A stretch of 19,944 nt of DNA from Alphaproteobacteria bacterium (lineage in GTDB: Bacteria > Pseudomonadota > Alphaproteobacteria > Sphingomonadales > Emcibacteraceae): positions 8,003 through 27,946 of the forward strand of contig NVTJ01000023.1 of the NCBI GenBank assembly GCA_002401545.1. Reading direction: 5' to 3'. Below are positions 1 to 7,138 of this stretch, in pieces. The notes below the pieces were generated by a model. That model had not been told where the DNA came from. It saw only the letters and a program-made list of their open reading frames with translations, and made no database searches. Positions within the stretch are counted from its first letter, which is position 1. Every line of letters starts with the position of its first letter. Made by a program: the position numbers and the translations under genes.

Positions 1-216
1 GACGGCGATACCGGTTCCCCGGAAGTACAGGTTTCCATTCTGACAACCAGAATTCTCAATCTGACGGAACATTTTAAAACTCACAAAAAAGATAATCATT
101 CACGCCGCGGTCTATTGATGCTTGTTAACAAGCGCCGCAGTCTGCTGAGCTATCTGAAATCAAAAGATGACGCACGCTATCAGTCATTGATCAAGCGTCT
201 TGGTCTTCGTAAATAA
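1..216 (+). CDS. rpsO: 30S ribosomal protein S15 (3' part)
   Basis: The first 71 codons of the window, read in frame 1 to a TAA at 214-216, give the C-terminal four-fifths of ribosomal protein S15. S15 binds the central domain of 16S rRNA and nucleates assembly of the small-subunit platform. Visible family blocks are DTGSPEVQ at the edge, HKKDNHSRRGLL in the middle and the terminal RLGLRK. S15 is usually 89 residues, so about 18 N-terminal residues and the start codon lie upstream of the window. It is followed by pnp, the standard bacterial rpsO-pnp order, with 135 bases between. The gene looks intact where visible; only the window edge truncates it. Confidence 0.96.
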   Translation, partial: DGDTGSPEVQVSILTTRILNLTEHFKTHKKDNHSRRGLLMLVNKRRSLLSYLKSKDDARYQSLIKRLGLRK

Positions 217-252
217 TAGAAAAATACGGCATGACCATAGGGGTTATGCACA

Positions 253-304
253 GGTTTTCCATATGCTCTGGTCTGGGATGGGCCCGGATCAGAGCCCGAA
301 AACC
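253..304 (+). promoter_or_regulatory. pnp leader hairpin, likely RNase III/PNPase autoregulation site
   Basis: A long imperfect stem-loop lies between rpsO and pnp. The outer arms GGTTTTC (253-259) and GAAAACC (298-304) pair perfectly. The inner arms GCTCTGGTC (265-273) and GATCAGAGC (287-295) pair over nine positions with one G-U, separated from the outer arms by a 5-by-2 internal loop. No T-tract follows, so it is not an ordinary terminator. In enterobacteria the pnp mRNA leader carries a double-stranded region cut by RNase III, after which PNPase represses its own mRNA; the position and length here fit that role by analogy. Confidence 0.6.
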
Positions 305-351
305 CCAGAGTCTGAAAGCTCTGGATAGAAATAAAGTTTAAGGTAAAATAT

Positions 352-2478
352 ATGTTTGAAATACATAAGAAAGAAATTAATTGGGGTGGCCGGACATTGG
401 TTCTGGAAACCGGTCGTATCGCCCGTCAGGCAAATGGTGCCGTGATGGTAACATATGGCGAAACATCCTGTCTGACAGCGGTAACGGCGGCCAAGACCCC
501 CAGAGTGGGCATCGATTTTTTCCCGCTCACTGTGAATTATCAGGAACGTGCTTATTCCGCTGGTAAAATACCGGGCGGCTTTTTCAAGCGCGAAGGACGC
601 CCCGGCGAAGCAGAGACATTAACCTGTCGTCTGATTGACCGCCCGATCCGTCCTCTGTTTGTAAAAGGATTTAAAAACGAAACTCAGGTTGTCGCGACTG
701 TGATGTCTCATGATCTGGAAAATAACCCGGATATTACCGCATTGATTGGCACGAGTGCTGCCCTGACCCTTTCCGGTCTGCCTTTCATGGGCCCTATTGG
801 TGCGGCACGCGTGGGTTATATTGATGGCGAATATATCCTGAACCCCACCTATGAACAGCTGGAAACATCCGAACTTGATCTGGTTGTGGCTGGCACAAGA
901 GATGCGGTGCTGATGGTGGAATCAGAAGCCAAAGAGCTTTCTGAAGATATTATGCTTGGCGCGGTCATGTTCGGTCACGAGCAGATGCAGGTGGTTATTG
1001 ATGCCATTATCGAGCTTGCGGAACTGGCAGCGAAAGAGCCGATGGAAATGCCAGAGCCGGTCGATCATTCCGAATTGGCGGCTAAAGTTGCCACCCTTGC
1101 CGAAGCAGACCTGCGGGCCGCTTACGGCGAAACCGTAAAACAAGTTCGTTCCACTCAACTCCACGCTATCAAGGACCGGGTTGTTGTCGAACTTACCGAA
1201 GCGGATGAAAACATTAATGCCGGCGTGGTTGGTGATCTGCTGAAAAATCTGGAAAAAGATATCGTTCGCGGCGACATTATTAAAACCAGGAAACGCATTG
1301 ATGGTCGTGATCTGGATACTGTTCGCGCTATCTCATCCGAAGTGAATATTCTGCCCCGTACCCACGGGTCGGCGCTGTTCACCCGGGGGGAAACCCAGGC
1401 GACTGTCGTGGTCACTCTGGGCACCGGCGATGATGAGCAATTCATTGACGCTCTGACCGGAACCTATAAAGAACGCTTCATGCTGCATTATAACTTCCCG
1501 CCCTATTCAGTTGGTGAAGTTGGTCGCATGATGGGCACAAGCCGCCGGGAAACCGGACATGGCAAGCTGGCCTGGCGTGCCCTGCGCGCGGTTCTGCCGG
1601 ATCATGATGAATTTCCCTATACCATTCGCGTGGTGTCCGAGATTACTGAATCCAACGGCTCGTCCTCCATGGCGTCTGTATGTGGCGGATCATTGGCCCT
1701 GATGGATGCGGGGGTTCCGCTGACACGTCCGGTTTCCGGTATTGCCATGGGCCTGATTAAAGAGGGTGATGATTATGCGGTTCTGTCCGATATTCTGGGG
1801 GATGAAGATCACCTGGGCGATATGGACTTTAAAGTGGCCGGTACAGCAGAAGGGCTGACCTCATTACAGATGGACATCAAGATTACCGGCATTACCCGGG
1901 AAATCATGGATGTTGCCCTGAAACAGGCTGCGGAAGGCCGAAGCTTTATCTTGAAAGAGATGGAGAATGCCCTGTCCGGTGCCCGTGAAGAAATGAGCGA
2001 GCATGCGCCGCGCATCGAAACCATTCAGATCAATCGTGAGAAAATCCGCGAAGTGATCGGAACCGGTGGCAAGGTGATCCGGGAAATCTGTGAAGTGACC
2101 GGGGCCAAGGTTGATATTGAAGACGATGGCACCATCAAGGTATCCTCTTCTGACCTGTCGGCCATTGAAGCGGCTCTGAAATGGATTGAAGGCATCGTTG
2201 CCGAGCCGGAAGTTGGTAAAATTTATGAAGGTAAAGTCGTTAAGACCGTTGATTTCGGTGCCTTTGTTAACTTCCTTGGCAGTCGCGATGGTCTGGTTCA
2301 TATCAGTGAACTGGAAAATCACCGGGTTAACAAGGTTACCGATGTGCTTAGTGAAGGCGATATTATCAAGGTCAAGGTTCTGGCCGTTGATGACCGGGGC
2401 AAGGTTCGCCTGAGCCGCCGCGCTGTTGATCAGGAAAGCGGAGAGGATCTTCAGGAAAAACAAGGTGAAGAGGAATAA
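352..2478 (+). CDS. pnp: Polyribonucleotide nucleotidyltransferase (PNPase)
   Basis: This 708-residue protein is a full-length PNPase, the phosphorolytic 3'-to-5' exoribonuclease that releases nucleoside diphosphates and works in RNA decay, often with RNase E in the degradosome. The order is: RNase PH domain 1 (about 1-145), helical linker, RNase PH domain 2 (about 310-540), KH domain with the GTGG loop at 570-573, and S1 domain (about 622-690) ending in a short acidic tail. The block HLGDMDFKVAGT supplies D486, D492 and K494, the same positions as the catalytic residues I recall for the E. coli enzyme. The ATG at 352 gives the expected MFEIHKKEI N-terminus. It follows rpsO and has a hairpin in its leader, suggesting cotranscription plus post-transcriptional autoregulation. 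Nothing appears damaged. Confidence 0.98.
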   Translation: MFEIHKKEINWGGRTLVLETGRIARQANGAVMVTYGETSCLTAVTAAKTPRVGIDFFPLTVNYQERAYSAGKIPGGFFKREGRPGEAETLTCRLIDRPIRPLFVKGFKNETQVVATVMSHDLENNPDITALIGTSAALTLSGLPFMGPIGAARVGYIDGEYILNPTYEQLETSELDLVVAGTRDAVLMVESEAKELSEDIMLGAVMFGHEQMQVVIDAIIELAELAAKEPMEMPEPVDHSELAAKVATLAEADLRAAYGETVKQVRSTQLHAIKDRVVVELTEADENINAGVVGDLLKNLEKDIVRGDIIKTRKRIDGRDLDTVRAISSEVNILPRTHGSALFTRGETQATVVVTLGTGDDEQFIDALTGTYKERFMLHYNFPPYSVGEVGRMMGTSRRETGHGKLAWRALRAVLPDHDEFPYTIRVVSEITESNGSSSMASVCGGSLALMDAGVPLTRPVSGIAMGLIKEGDDYAVLSDILGDEDHLGDMDFKVAGTAEGLTSLQMDIKITGITREIMDVALKQAAEGRSFILKEMENALSGAREEMSEHAPRIETIQINREKIREVIGTGGKVIREICEVTGAKVDIEDDGTIKVSSSDLSAIEAALKWIEGIVAEPEVGKIYEGKVVKTVDFGAFVNFLGSRDGLVHISELENHRVNKVTDVLSEGDIIKVKVLAVDDRGKVRLSRRAVDQESGEDLQEKQGEEE

Positions 2479-2499
2479 TTTCCCCTTTACTATATAATC

Positions 2500-2573
2500 G
2501 GCCGGATGGCATTGCTGTCTTGTAGTGGGGGGTGGGGACCCCATATAAGAAAGGATACATCCGGCCCGTTTTT
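2500..2573 (+). terminator. Probable Rho-independent terminator after pnp
   Basis: GGCCGGATG (2500-2508) pairs perfectly over nine bases with CATCCGGCC (2558-2566), followed almost at once by a run of five T (2569-2573). The roughly 50-base interior can fold further because it holds a G-rich run and the small palindrome TGGGGACCCCA (2532-2542). The stem and T-run fit an intrinsic terminator for rpsO-pnp, although the loop is much longer than usual. Confidence 0.5.
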
Positions 2574-2622
2574 AGCAGAAGCCGGAAAACGGACACTGGC
2601 TGTTATGTAGGGTAAGACAGTT

Positions 2623-4020
2623 ATGAGTTTACTAGAACCGTTAATTATGTCAGGGAAAGAAGTGATGCCGCTTGTGGAAGGCGGCAAGGGGATTTCCGCA
2701 ACCAATGGCATGAGCGCCGGGGCGTGGGCGGCGGCCGGGGGCGTGGGAACCGTCAGCTGTGTCAATGCAGACAGTTTTGATGACAAAGGGAATGTCATTC
2801 CCCAGATTTATCACGGTAAAACACGAATAGAGCGCCATCAGGAACTGATAGATTATGCGATCGATGGTGGCGTGACACAGGTGGAGCAAGCTCATGATAT
2901 GGCGAACGGCAATGGCCGTATTCATATCAATGTCCTGTGGGAAATGGGCGGGGCAGAGGCTATACTTGAAGGTGTTTTGACCAAAGCCAAAGGTTTGATT
3001 CACGGGGTGACCTGTGGGGCGGGTATGCCCTATAAGCTCAGCGAAATTGCGGCAAAACACGAAGTATTTTATCATCCGATTATTTCTTCCGCCCGCGCTT
3101 TCGGCATTCTCTGGAAACGGGCCTATAAAAAATATGGCAACTGGCTGGGCAGCGTGGTTTATGAAGACCCGTGGCTGGCGGGGGGCCATAATGGTCTGAC
3201 CAATGCGGAGGATCCCCGCGAACCACAAGACCCCTATCCCCGGGTGGCAGCCCTGCGGGTGATGATGAATAAATTTGGTCTGCATAAGGTTCCCATTATC
3301 ATGGCGGGTGGGGTCTGGTATCTCCGTGACTGGGCGAATTGGATTAATAACCCTGAAATCGGGCCGGTGGCTTTTCAATATGGTACAAGGCCTTTGCTGA
3401 CCAGAGAAAGCCCGATCCCCCAGATATGGAAAGATGCCCTGACCAAACTGAAGGAAGGTGATATTCTGTTGCATCGTTTCAGCCCCACTGGCTTTTATGC
3501 CTCTGCGGTGCGCAACCGTTTTCTGCGTTCTCTTGAAAGTCGTTCCGAACGTCAGGTGAGCTTCAGCGCCAAACAGACAGAAGAATTCTCGGCTGAAATT
3601 CAAGCGCGCAAGAGAAAATATTTTGTCCATTCCGAAGATAAACCAAAAGCGGATTCCTGGATTATGGATGGCTATTGCGAGGGCATGAAAACACCGGACG
3701 GAACATTGGTGTTTGTGACCCCGGATGATGCGCTGGAAATTCGCCAGGATCAGAAAGACTGCATGGGTTGTCTCAGCCAGTGTAAATTTTCCAACTGGTC
3801 CCAGCTCCCGGAAAAGAAATATTCCACCGGACGGGGAGCCGATCCGCGCAGTTTTTGCATTCAGAAAACCCTGATGGATATTGCCCATGGGGGGGCGTTG
3901 GAAAATAATCTGATGTTTGCCGGTCATTCGGCGTTTAATTTTGCTTCTGATCCTTTTTTCAGCAATGGCTTTGTCCCCACAGTCAAGCAATTGTTTGACC
4001 GCATATTAACCGGGGATTAG
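2623..4020 (+). CDS. Nitronate monooxygenase-like NAD(P)H-dependent flavin oxidoreductase
   Basis: A 465-residue protein of the nitronate monooxygenase/2-nitropropane dioxygenase-like flavoprotein group (TIM barrel, FMN-dependent). Recognised blocks are EGGKGISATNGMSAGAWAAAGG near the start, NVLWEMGGAEA, GLIHGVTCGAGMPY, the AGGHNG loop and the phosphate-binding-type stretch PIIMAGGVWYLRD followed by FQYGTRPLLTRESP. It is about 100 residues longer than minimal nitronate monooxygenases. The extra C-terminal part carries C380-x2-C383-x3-C387 plus C412 in DPRSFC, a pattern that could hold an iron-sulfur cluster or zinc. The physiological substrate is unknown; the family name rests on the barrel, not on demonstrated activity. 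It sits between pnp and irr with its own leader. An antisense frame open across most of it is a shadow. Confidence 0.8.
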   Translation: MSLLEPLIMSGKEVMPLVEGGKGISATNGMSAGAWAAAGGVGTVSCVNADSFDDKGNVIPQIYHGKTRIERHQELIDYAIDGGVTQVEQAHDMANGNGRIHINVLWEMGGAEAILEGVLTKAKGLIHGVTCGAGMPYKLSEIAAKHEVFYHPIISSARAFGILWKRAYKKYGNWLGSVVYEDPWLAGGHNGLTNAEDPREPQDPYPRVAALRVMMNKFGLHKVPIIMAGGVWYLRDWANWINNPEIGPVAFQYGTRPLLTRESPIPQIWKDALTKLKEGDILLHRFSPTGFYASAVRNRFLRSLESRSERQVSFSAKQTEEFSAEIQARKRKYFVHSEDKPKADSWIMDGYCEGMKTPDGTLVFVTPDDALEIRQDQKDCMGCLSQCKFSNWSQLPEKKYSTGRGADPRSFCIQKTLMDIAHGGALENNLMFAGHSAFNFASDPFFSNGFVPTVKQLFDRILTGD

Positions 4021-4025
4021 GTCCT

Positions 4026-4084
4026 GATCCCAGACCATAGAGACAGATATTTGTTTTCTTGAAAATATGGTCTATGGTAGGATC
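4026..4084. promoter_or_regulatory. Nested inverted repeat upstream of irr (candidate operator)
   Basis: Three concentric inverted-repeat pairs occupy the 83-base gap before irr: GATCC (4026-4030) with GGATC (4080-4084), ACCATAG (4034-4040) with CTATGGT (4072-4078), and ATATTT (4047-4052) with AAATAT (4063-4068). There is no T-tract, so a terminator is not the best reading. The right half overlaps a weak sigma-70-like match, TTGAAA (4059-4064) to TCATAA (4083-4088), with an 18-base spacer. This suggests an operator, perhaps for autoregulation of irr, but the sequence does not resemble the Irr box I know from rhizobia. Confidence 0.45.
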
Positions 4085-4103
4085 ATAAACGGATGGATGT
4101 GAA

Positions 4104-4532
4104 ATGCCGGACAAAGACAAGAAAAGACGCTATTCACAGGCGTTGCAAAAATTAAGGCAAGTGGGCCTGCGTCCCACATGTCAGCGTCTGGCTTTGGCAA
4201 AAGTTTTGTTTGAAGGCCCCAACCGCCATGTGACGGCGGAAAGTCTTCATGGGGAAACCACGGGGGCCAACATCAATATTTCTCTGGCCACCATATATAA
4301 CAGCCTGCACCAGTTTACCAATGCGGGTCTTCTGCGGGAAGTGGTGCTGGGTTCAGGCCGGACTTATTTTGATACCAATATTTCGGACCATCATCATTAT
4401 TTCATGGAAAAGGAAGGCTGTCTGGAAGATATTCCGGACGGGGTGGTAAATATTGACAAGTTGCCGAACGCACCCAGAGGCAAGAAATTTTCCCGGATCG
4501 AAGTGATTATTCATGTTGTCGAAGACATTTAA
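4104..4532 (+). CDS. irr: Iron response regulator Irr (Fur family)
   Basis: This 142-residue protein is a Fur-superfamily winged-helix regulator that best fits Irr, the alphaproteobacterial regulator that senses heme and iron and controls heme synthesis and iron uptake or storage. Signs are LRPTCQRLALAKVLFEGPNRHVTAESLH at 22-49, the recognition-helix block SLATIYNSLHQFTNAGLLREV at 60-80, and FDTNISDHHHYF with the three-histidine motif at 96-98. The CxxC metal-binding pairs typical of Fur are absent; only C26 and C106 are present. The Cys-Pro heme-regulatory motif of Bradyrhizobium Irr is also absent, as in many other Irr proteins. The ATG at 4104 is preceded by a weak GGATG ribosome-binding site. 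Its stop codon interlocks with that of the convergent SH3 gene. Confidence 0.85.
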   Translation: MPDKDKKRRYSQALQKLRQVGLRPTCQRLALAKVLFEGPNRHVTAESLHGETTGANINISLATIYNSLHQFTNAGLLREVVLGSGRTYFDTNISDHHHYFMEKEGCLEDIPDGVVNIDKLPNAPRGKKFSRIEVIIHVVEDI

Positions 4533-5041
4533 TCCAGCGTTTCTCTATCCAGCGTTCCCCAGAAAGTTATCTGTTTCAGCCAGCCTTTAAAACCATTAAC
4601 ATCCAACTCGCACCAGCCATATTGACAGGTGCGGATGCGGCCAATGACACCGGCTTCGGCGATGACCGCGACCGGTTGGTTGTTGTCGGGGCCTTTCAAA
4701 AGAGCCTGTTGTTCGGCAACGATCAGGCCGGTTCGCTTGCTGGATAACAGCGGTCCCCAAATCCAGCCTTTGGCCCCTTCCGAATCGACTATTTTGCGCC
4801 AGTCTTTATATTCCGCAATTACCTTGACCGGAAGTCCGGCTTTTTTAAACACCCATATTATGGGATATTTTCCGTCCGGCCCGGTTCTGACATTGACCGT
4901 ATTTCTGGCCAGAGAGACATAGCGCGGAACGGGATAGCCACTCTCTCCCGGGGTTGTTTTTTCTTCGGCCTGCGCTGGAAATTCGGCCTGGACAAGAACC
5001 GCGAGGCTGATCACCATACTTATGAAGCGGTCTGTGGCCAT
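4529..5041 (-). CDS. Secreted bacterial SH3-domain protein
   Basis: A 170-residue protein beginning with a signal peptide: a hydrophobic core at about 7-19, then AQA at 23-25 with likely cleavage after A25. The mature part carries two SH3b-like modules. The first (about 40-100) shows VNVRTGPDGKYPIIWVF and the closing GWIWGPLL. The second (about 105-160) shows the matching ALLKGPDN and GWCELDVNGFKGWLK. C139 and C144 flank a tight turn and could form a disulfide in the periplasm. Such proteins usually bind cell wall or act as periplasmic adaptors; no catalytic domain is visible. The ATG at 5041 has AGGAGA about ten bases upstream. It is convergent with irr and divergent from the dehydrogenase. 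Confidence 0.8.
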   Translation of the reverse strand: MATDRFISMVISLAVLVQAEFPAQAEEKTTPGESGYPVPRYVSLARNTVNVRTGPDGKYPIIWVFKKAGLPVKVIAEYKDWRKIVDSEGAKGWIWGPLLSSKRTGLIVAEQQALLKGPDNNQPVAVIAEAGVIGRIRTCQYGWCELDVNGFKGWLKQITFWGTLDRETLD

Positions 5042-5102
5042 TCGGCTTTTTCTCCTGAATATTGATTGAGATGTTTGAATCTACGGGTTACTTCTGCTAG
5101 AC

Positions 5103-5130
5103 ATGATAAAGAATGAAAAGGTGATCACAA
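5103..5130 (-). promoter_or_regulatory. Candidate promoter of the SH3 gene
   Basis: On the minus strand TTGTGA (complement of 5125-5130) is followed after 16 bases by TATCAT (complement of 5103-5108), a moderate sigma-70-like match about 60 bases upstream of the start codon, in the 131-base divergent interval. No test of transcription is possible from sequence. Confidence 0.3.
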
Positions 5131-5172
5131 GCCTTTTTATCTGTCCAATGATAATAAAAAGCGGAGTTCTGA

Positions 5173-6159
5173 ATGACGTCAAAGAAACCACTGGTAATCG
5201 TCACCAGAAAATTACCCGACATTATTGAAACGCGGATGATGGAATTATTTGATGTCCGTCTTAATCTGGATGACCACGCCTTTACAGCGGTTGAAATGGC
5301 CGATGCGGTCCGCCAGGCAGATGTTCTGGTGCCTACGGTAACGGACCGGCTGGATGGCAGAATACTGGCGCAGGCCGGAGAGAATTTGAAACTGATTGCC
5401 AATTACGGTGCCGGGGTGGATCATATTGATCTGGCCTCTGCCCGTCAGCGCCGTATTACGGTGACCAATACGCCGGGCGTTCTGACAGAGGATACCGCCG
5501 ATATGACACTGGCCCTTATTCTTGCAGTGCCGCGCCGGCTGATTGAAGGCGAACGGCTGTTGCAATCCGGCGAATGGTCCGGCTGGTCGCCCACCGGGAT
5601 GACCGGCTCACGGATCTGGGGCAAACGGCTGGGTATCATTGGCATGGGCCGTATTGGACAGGCGGTGGCCCGTCGCGCCAAGGCGTTTGGCCTGTCTATT
5701 CATTACCATAACCGTCACCGGGTCAATGCGGATATGGAGGAAGAACTGGAAGCCACCTATTGGGAAAGTCTGGATCAGATGCTGGCGCGGATGGATATTA
5801 TTTCCGTTAATTGTCCTCATACACCGGCCACCTATCATCTGCTGTCGGCCAGACGGCTGAAACTGATGCAGAAACATGCCTTTGTCATCAATACCTCGCG
5901 CGGCGAAGTGATTGACGAGAATGCCCTGATACGTATGTTGGGGGCGGGTGAGCTGGCCGGAGCCGGGCTGGATGTGTTTGAAAATGAACCGGCGGTCAAT
6001 CCCCGGCTGCTGGAAATGCCCAATGTGGTGGCCCTGCCCCATATGGGTTCAGCGACCACGGAAGGTCGTAATGACATGGGTGAAAAGGTTCTGATTAATA
6101 TCAAGACCTTTTCCGATGGTCATAATCCGCCGGACCGGGTGCTGGAAGACTGGGTTTAA
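5173..6159 (+). CDS. D-2-hydroxyacid dehydrogenase (glyoxylate/hydroxypyruvate reductase-like)
   Basis: A 328-residue member of the D-isomer-specific 2-hydroxyacid dehydrogenases, cytosolic enzymes that interconvert 2-oxoacids and D-2-hydroxyacids. The Rossmann loop GMGRIG lies at 157-162. The catalytic set is R243 in NTSRGEVID, E272 in FENEP and H290 in LPHMGSAT. After the second strand the sequence YHNRHR (178-183) places arginines where NADPH enzymes bind the 2'-phosphate, so NADPH use is likely. NYGAGVDHIDL at 77-87 is the substrate-loop block of glyoxylate reductases, which is the best specific guess; phosphoglycerate or hydroxypyruvate specificity cannot be excluded. GCGGAG six bases before the ATG supports the start. 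Its stop interlocks with the convergent moeB stop. Confidence 0.88.
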   Translation: MTSKKPLVIVTRKLPDIIETRMMELFDVRLNLDDHAFTAVEMADAVRQADVLVPTVTDRLDGRILAQAGENLKLIANYGAGVDHIDLASARQRRITVTNTPGVLTEDTADMTLALILAVPRRLIEGERLLQSGEWSGWSPTGMTGSRIWGKRLGIIGMGRIGQAVARRAKAFGLSIHYHNRHRVNADMEEELEATYWESLDQMLARMDIISVNCPHTPATYHLLSARRLKLMQKHAFVINTSRGEVIDENALIRMLGAGELAGAGLDVFENEPAVNPRLLEMPNVVALPHMGSATTEGRNDMGEKVLINIKTFSDGHNPPDRVLEDWV

Positions 6160-6902
6160 TTGCAGAATTTACAACCCGGGTCCTTGGGCAGTTTTATGGT
6201 TCGGCTGGTGGCGCTCAGCGCATCATAAAGCACCAGTTTCCCGGCAAGACTGTCACCCAGGTCCAATAATTCTTTCAGAACCTCCACCGCCTGCATGGTA
6301 CCAAGTACGCCCGCGACCGCGCCCAATATTCCGGCCTCTGCGCAATTGCCCACATTACCCGGATGCGCGGGGATGAAGCACCGGTAACAGGGTTTATCCG
6401 CAAGGTAGCCTTTAAAGGTGCTGATCTGCCCGTCAAACTGGCTTAAGGCTGCTGAAACAAGGGGTTTTTTTAGCTTAAGGCAGGCATCATTGACCACGAA
6501 TCTGGTGTCAAAATTATCACAGCCATCGGCGATAATGTCATAGTCAGAGATAATCTTTTCGGCATTTTCCGCCGACAGGCGGCAGGGATGCGCAATGATA
6601 TTCACGTCCGGGTTTATTTGCTTGATCATATCCCCTGCGCTGTCGGTTTTCAGATTTCCGATTTGATCCGTGGTATGAAGAACCTGTCTTTGCAGATTGC
6701 TTAGATCCACCACATCATCATCAATGATGCCGATGGTGCCCACCCCGGCGGCGGCCAGATACAAAATCAGCGGACTGCCCAGCCCCCCGGCGCCGATCAC
6801 CAGAACGCGGGCGGAGAGCAATTTCTGCTGTCCGGCACCGCCCACCTGTTTCAGGATGATATGGCGGGCATAGCGGTCAAGCTGGTCATCATTTAATGTC
6901 AT
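6156..6902 (-). CDS. moeB: E1-like adenylyltransferase of the MoeB/ThiF family
   Basis: A 248-residue E1-like enzyme. Such enzymes adenylate the C-terminus of a ubiquitin-fold sulfur carrier (MoaD for molybdopterin, ThiS for thiazole). Visible are the ATP loop GAGGLG at 37-42, LQRQVLH at 70-76, DGCDNFDTR at 126-134, zinc cysteines C172/C175 and C244/C247, and the conserved C187 in NCAEAG. These cysteine numbers match E. coli MoeB as I recall it, and there is no C-terminal rhodanese domain as in MoeZ. The frame is open further upstream, but the ATG at 6902 gives the canonical MTLNDDQLDRYARHI start. It overlaps the preceding ubl gene by 14 bases, suggesting translational coupling. Whether it serves MoaD, ThiS or another carrier is not settled by sequence. 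Confidence 0.88.
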   Translation of the reverse strand: MTLNDDQLDRYARHIILKQVGGAGQQKLLSARVLVIGAGGLGSPLILYLAAAGVGTIGIIDDDVVDLSNLQRQVLHTTDQIGNLKTDSAGDMIKQINPDVNIIAHPCRLSAENAEKIISDYDIIADGCDNFDTRFVVNDACLKLKKPLVSAALSQFDGQISTFKGYLADKPCYRCFIPAHPGNVGNCAEAGILGAVAGVLGTMQAVEVLKELLDLGDSLAGKLVLYDALSATSRTIKLPKDPGCKFCN

Positions 6903-7134
6903 TGGCAACGTCGACCGTGATTTCCACATCCTCATAATCGGCAGGCAGGATGACAAACAGATCGCCGTCCTGCACCATAAAGTCATCGGGGTTTTCCACT
7001 TCTTTGCCATTTCTCATGACGGCAAATTCGTCCAGTCCCACCGCGCGGGCCTCGGCCAACAGGCGTTCAGGGGTCAGGTCTTCAAGGGGCAGGGAGCATT
7101 CCGTGGACTGCACTCTGAGAATTACTTTTCCCAT
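6889..7134 (-). CDS. Small ThiS/MoaD-like beta-grasp protein lacking Gly-Gly
   Basis: An 81-residue protein whose C-terminal half matches the ubiquitin-like sulfur-carrier core: FAVMRNGKEVENPDDF (37-52), then VQDGDLFVILPADYED (54-69), close in pattern to the NG...V...DGD.V.I.P core of ThiS. A sulfur carrier should then end in Gly-Gly, but this chain continues as VEITVDVANDIK with no diglycine. It may be a non-carrier beta-grasp protein, an E1-binding partner or a regulator. The ATG at 7134 lies four bases after the cysK stop; the frame extends upstream into cysK but MGKVILRV is the natural beta-strand start. Its end overlaps moeB. The beta-grasp call is by pattern and not certain. Confidence 0.7.
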   Translation of the reverse strand: MGKVILRVQSTECSLPLEDLTPERLLAEARAVGLDEFAVMRNGKEVENPDDFMVQDGDLFVILPADYEDVEITVDVANDIK

Positions 7135-7138
7135 GGTT

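Noticed and set aside
244..252. TTATGCACA, a consensus DnaA box (TTATNCACA), in the pnp leader
   Set aside because: A single isolated box far from dnaA, with no second box nearby; expected by chance at this density.
1864..2544. A 226-codon minus-strand frame opposite the end of pnp
   Set aside because: It lies wholly against the KH and S1 domains of pnp and through the terminator; no domain or ribosome-binding site supports it.
2650..3990. A 446-codon open frame on the minus strand opposite the nitronate monooxygenase-like gene
   Set aside because: It mirrors a real, well-conserved plus-strand gene, its translation has no recognisable domain, and long antisense frames are common opposite genes with this codon bias.
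6903..7010. A longer moeB reading frame starting 36 codons upstream
   Set aside because: The extra residues lie inside the ubl gene in another frame and do not resemble the MoeB family; the chosen start gives the canonical N-terminus.
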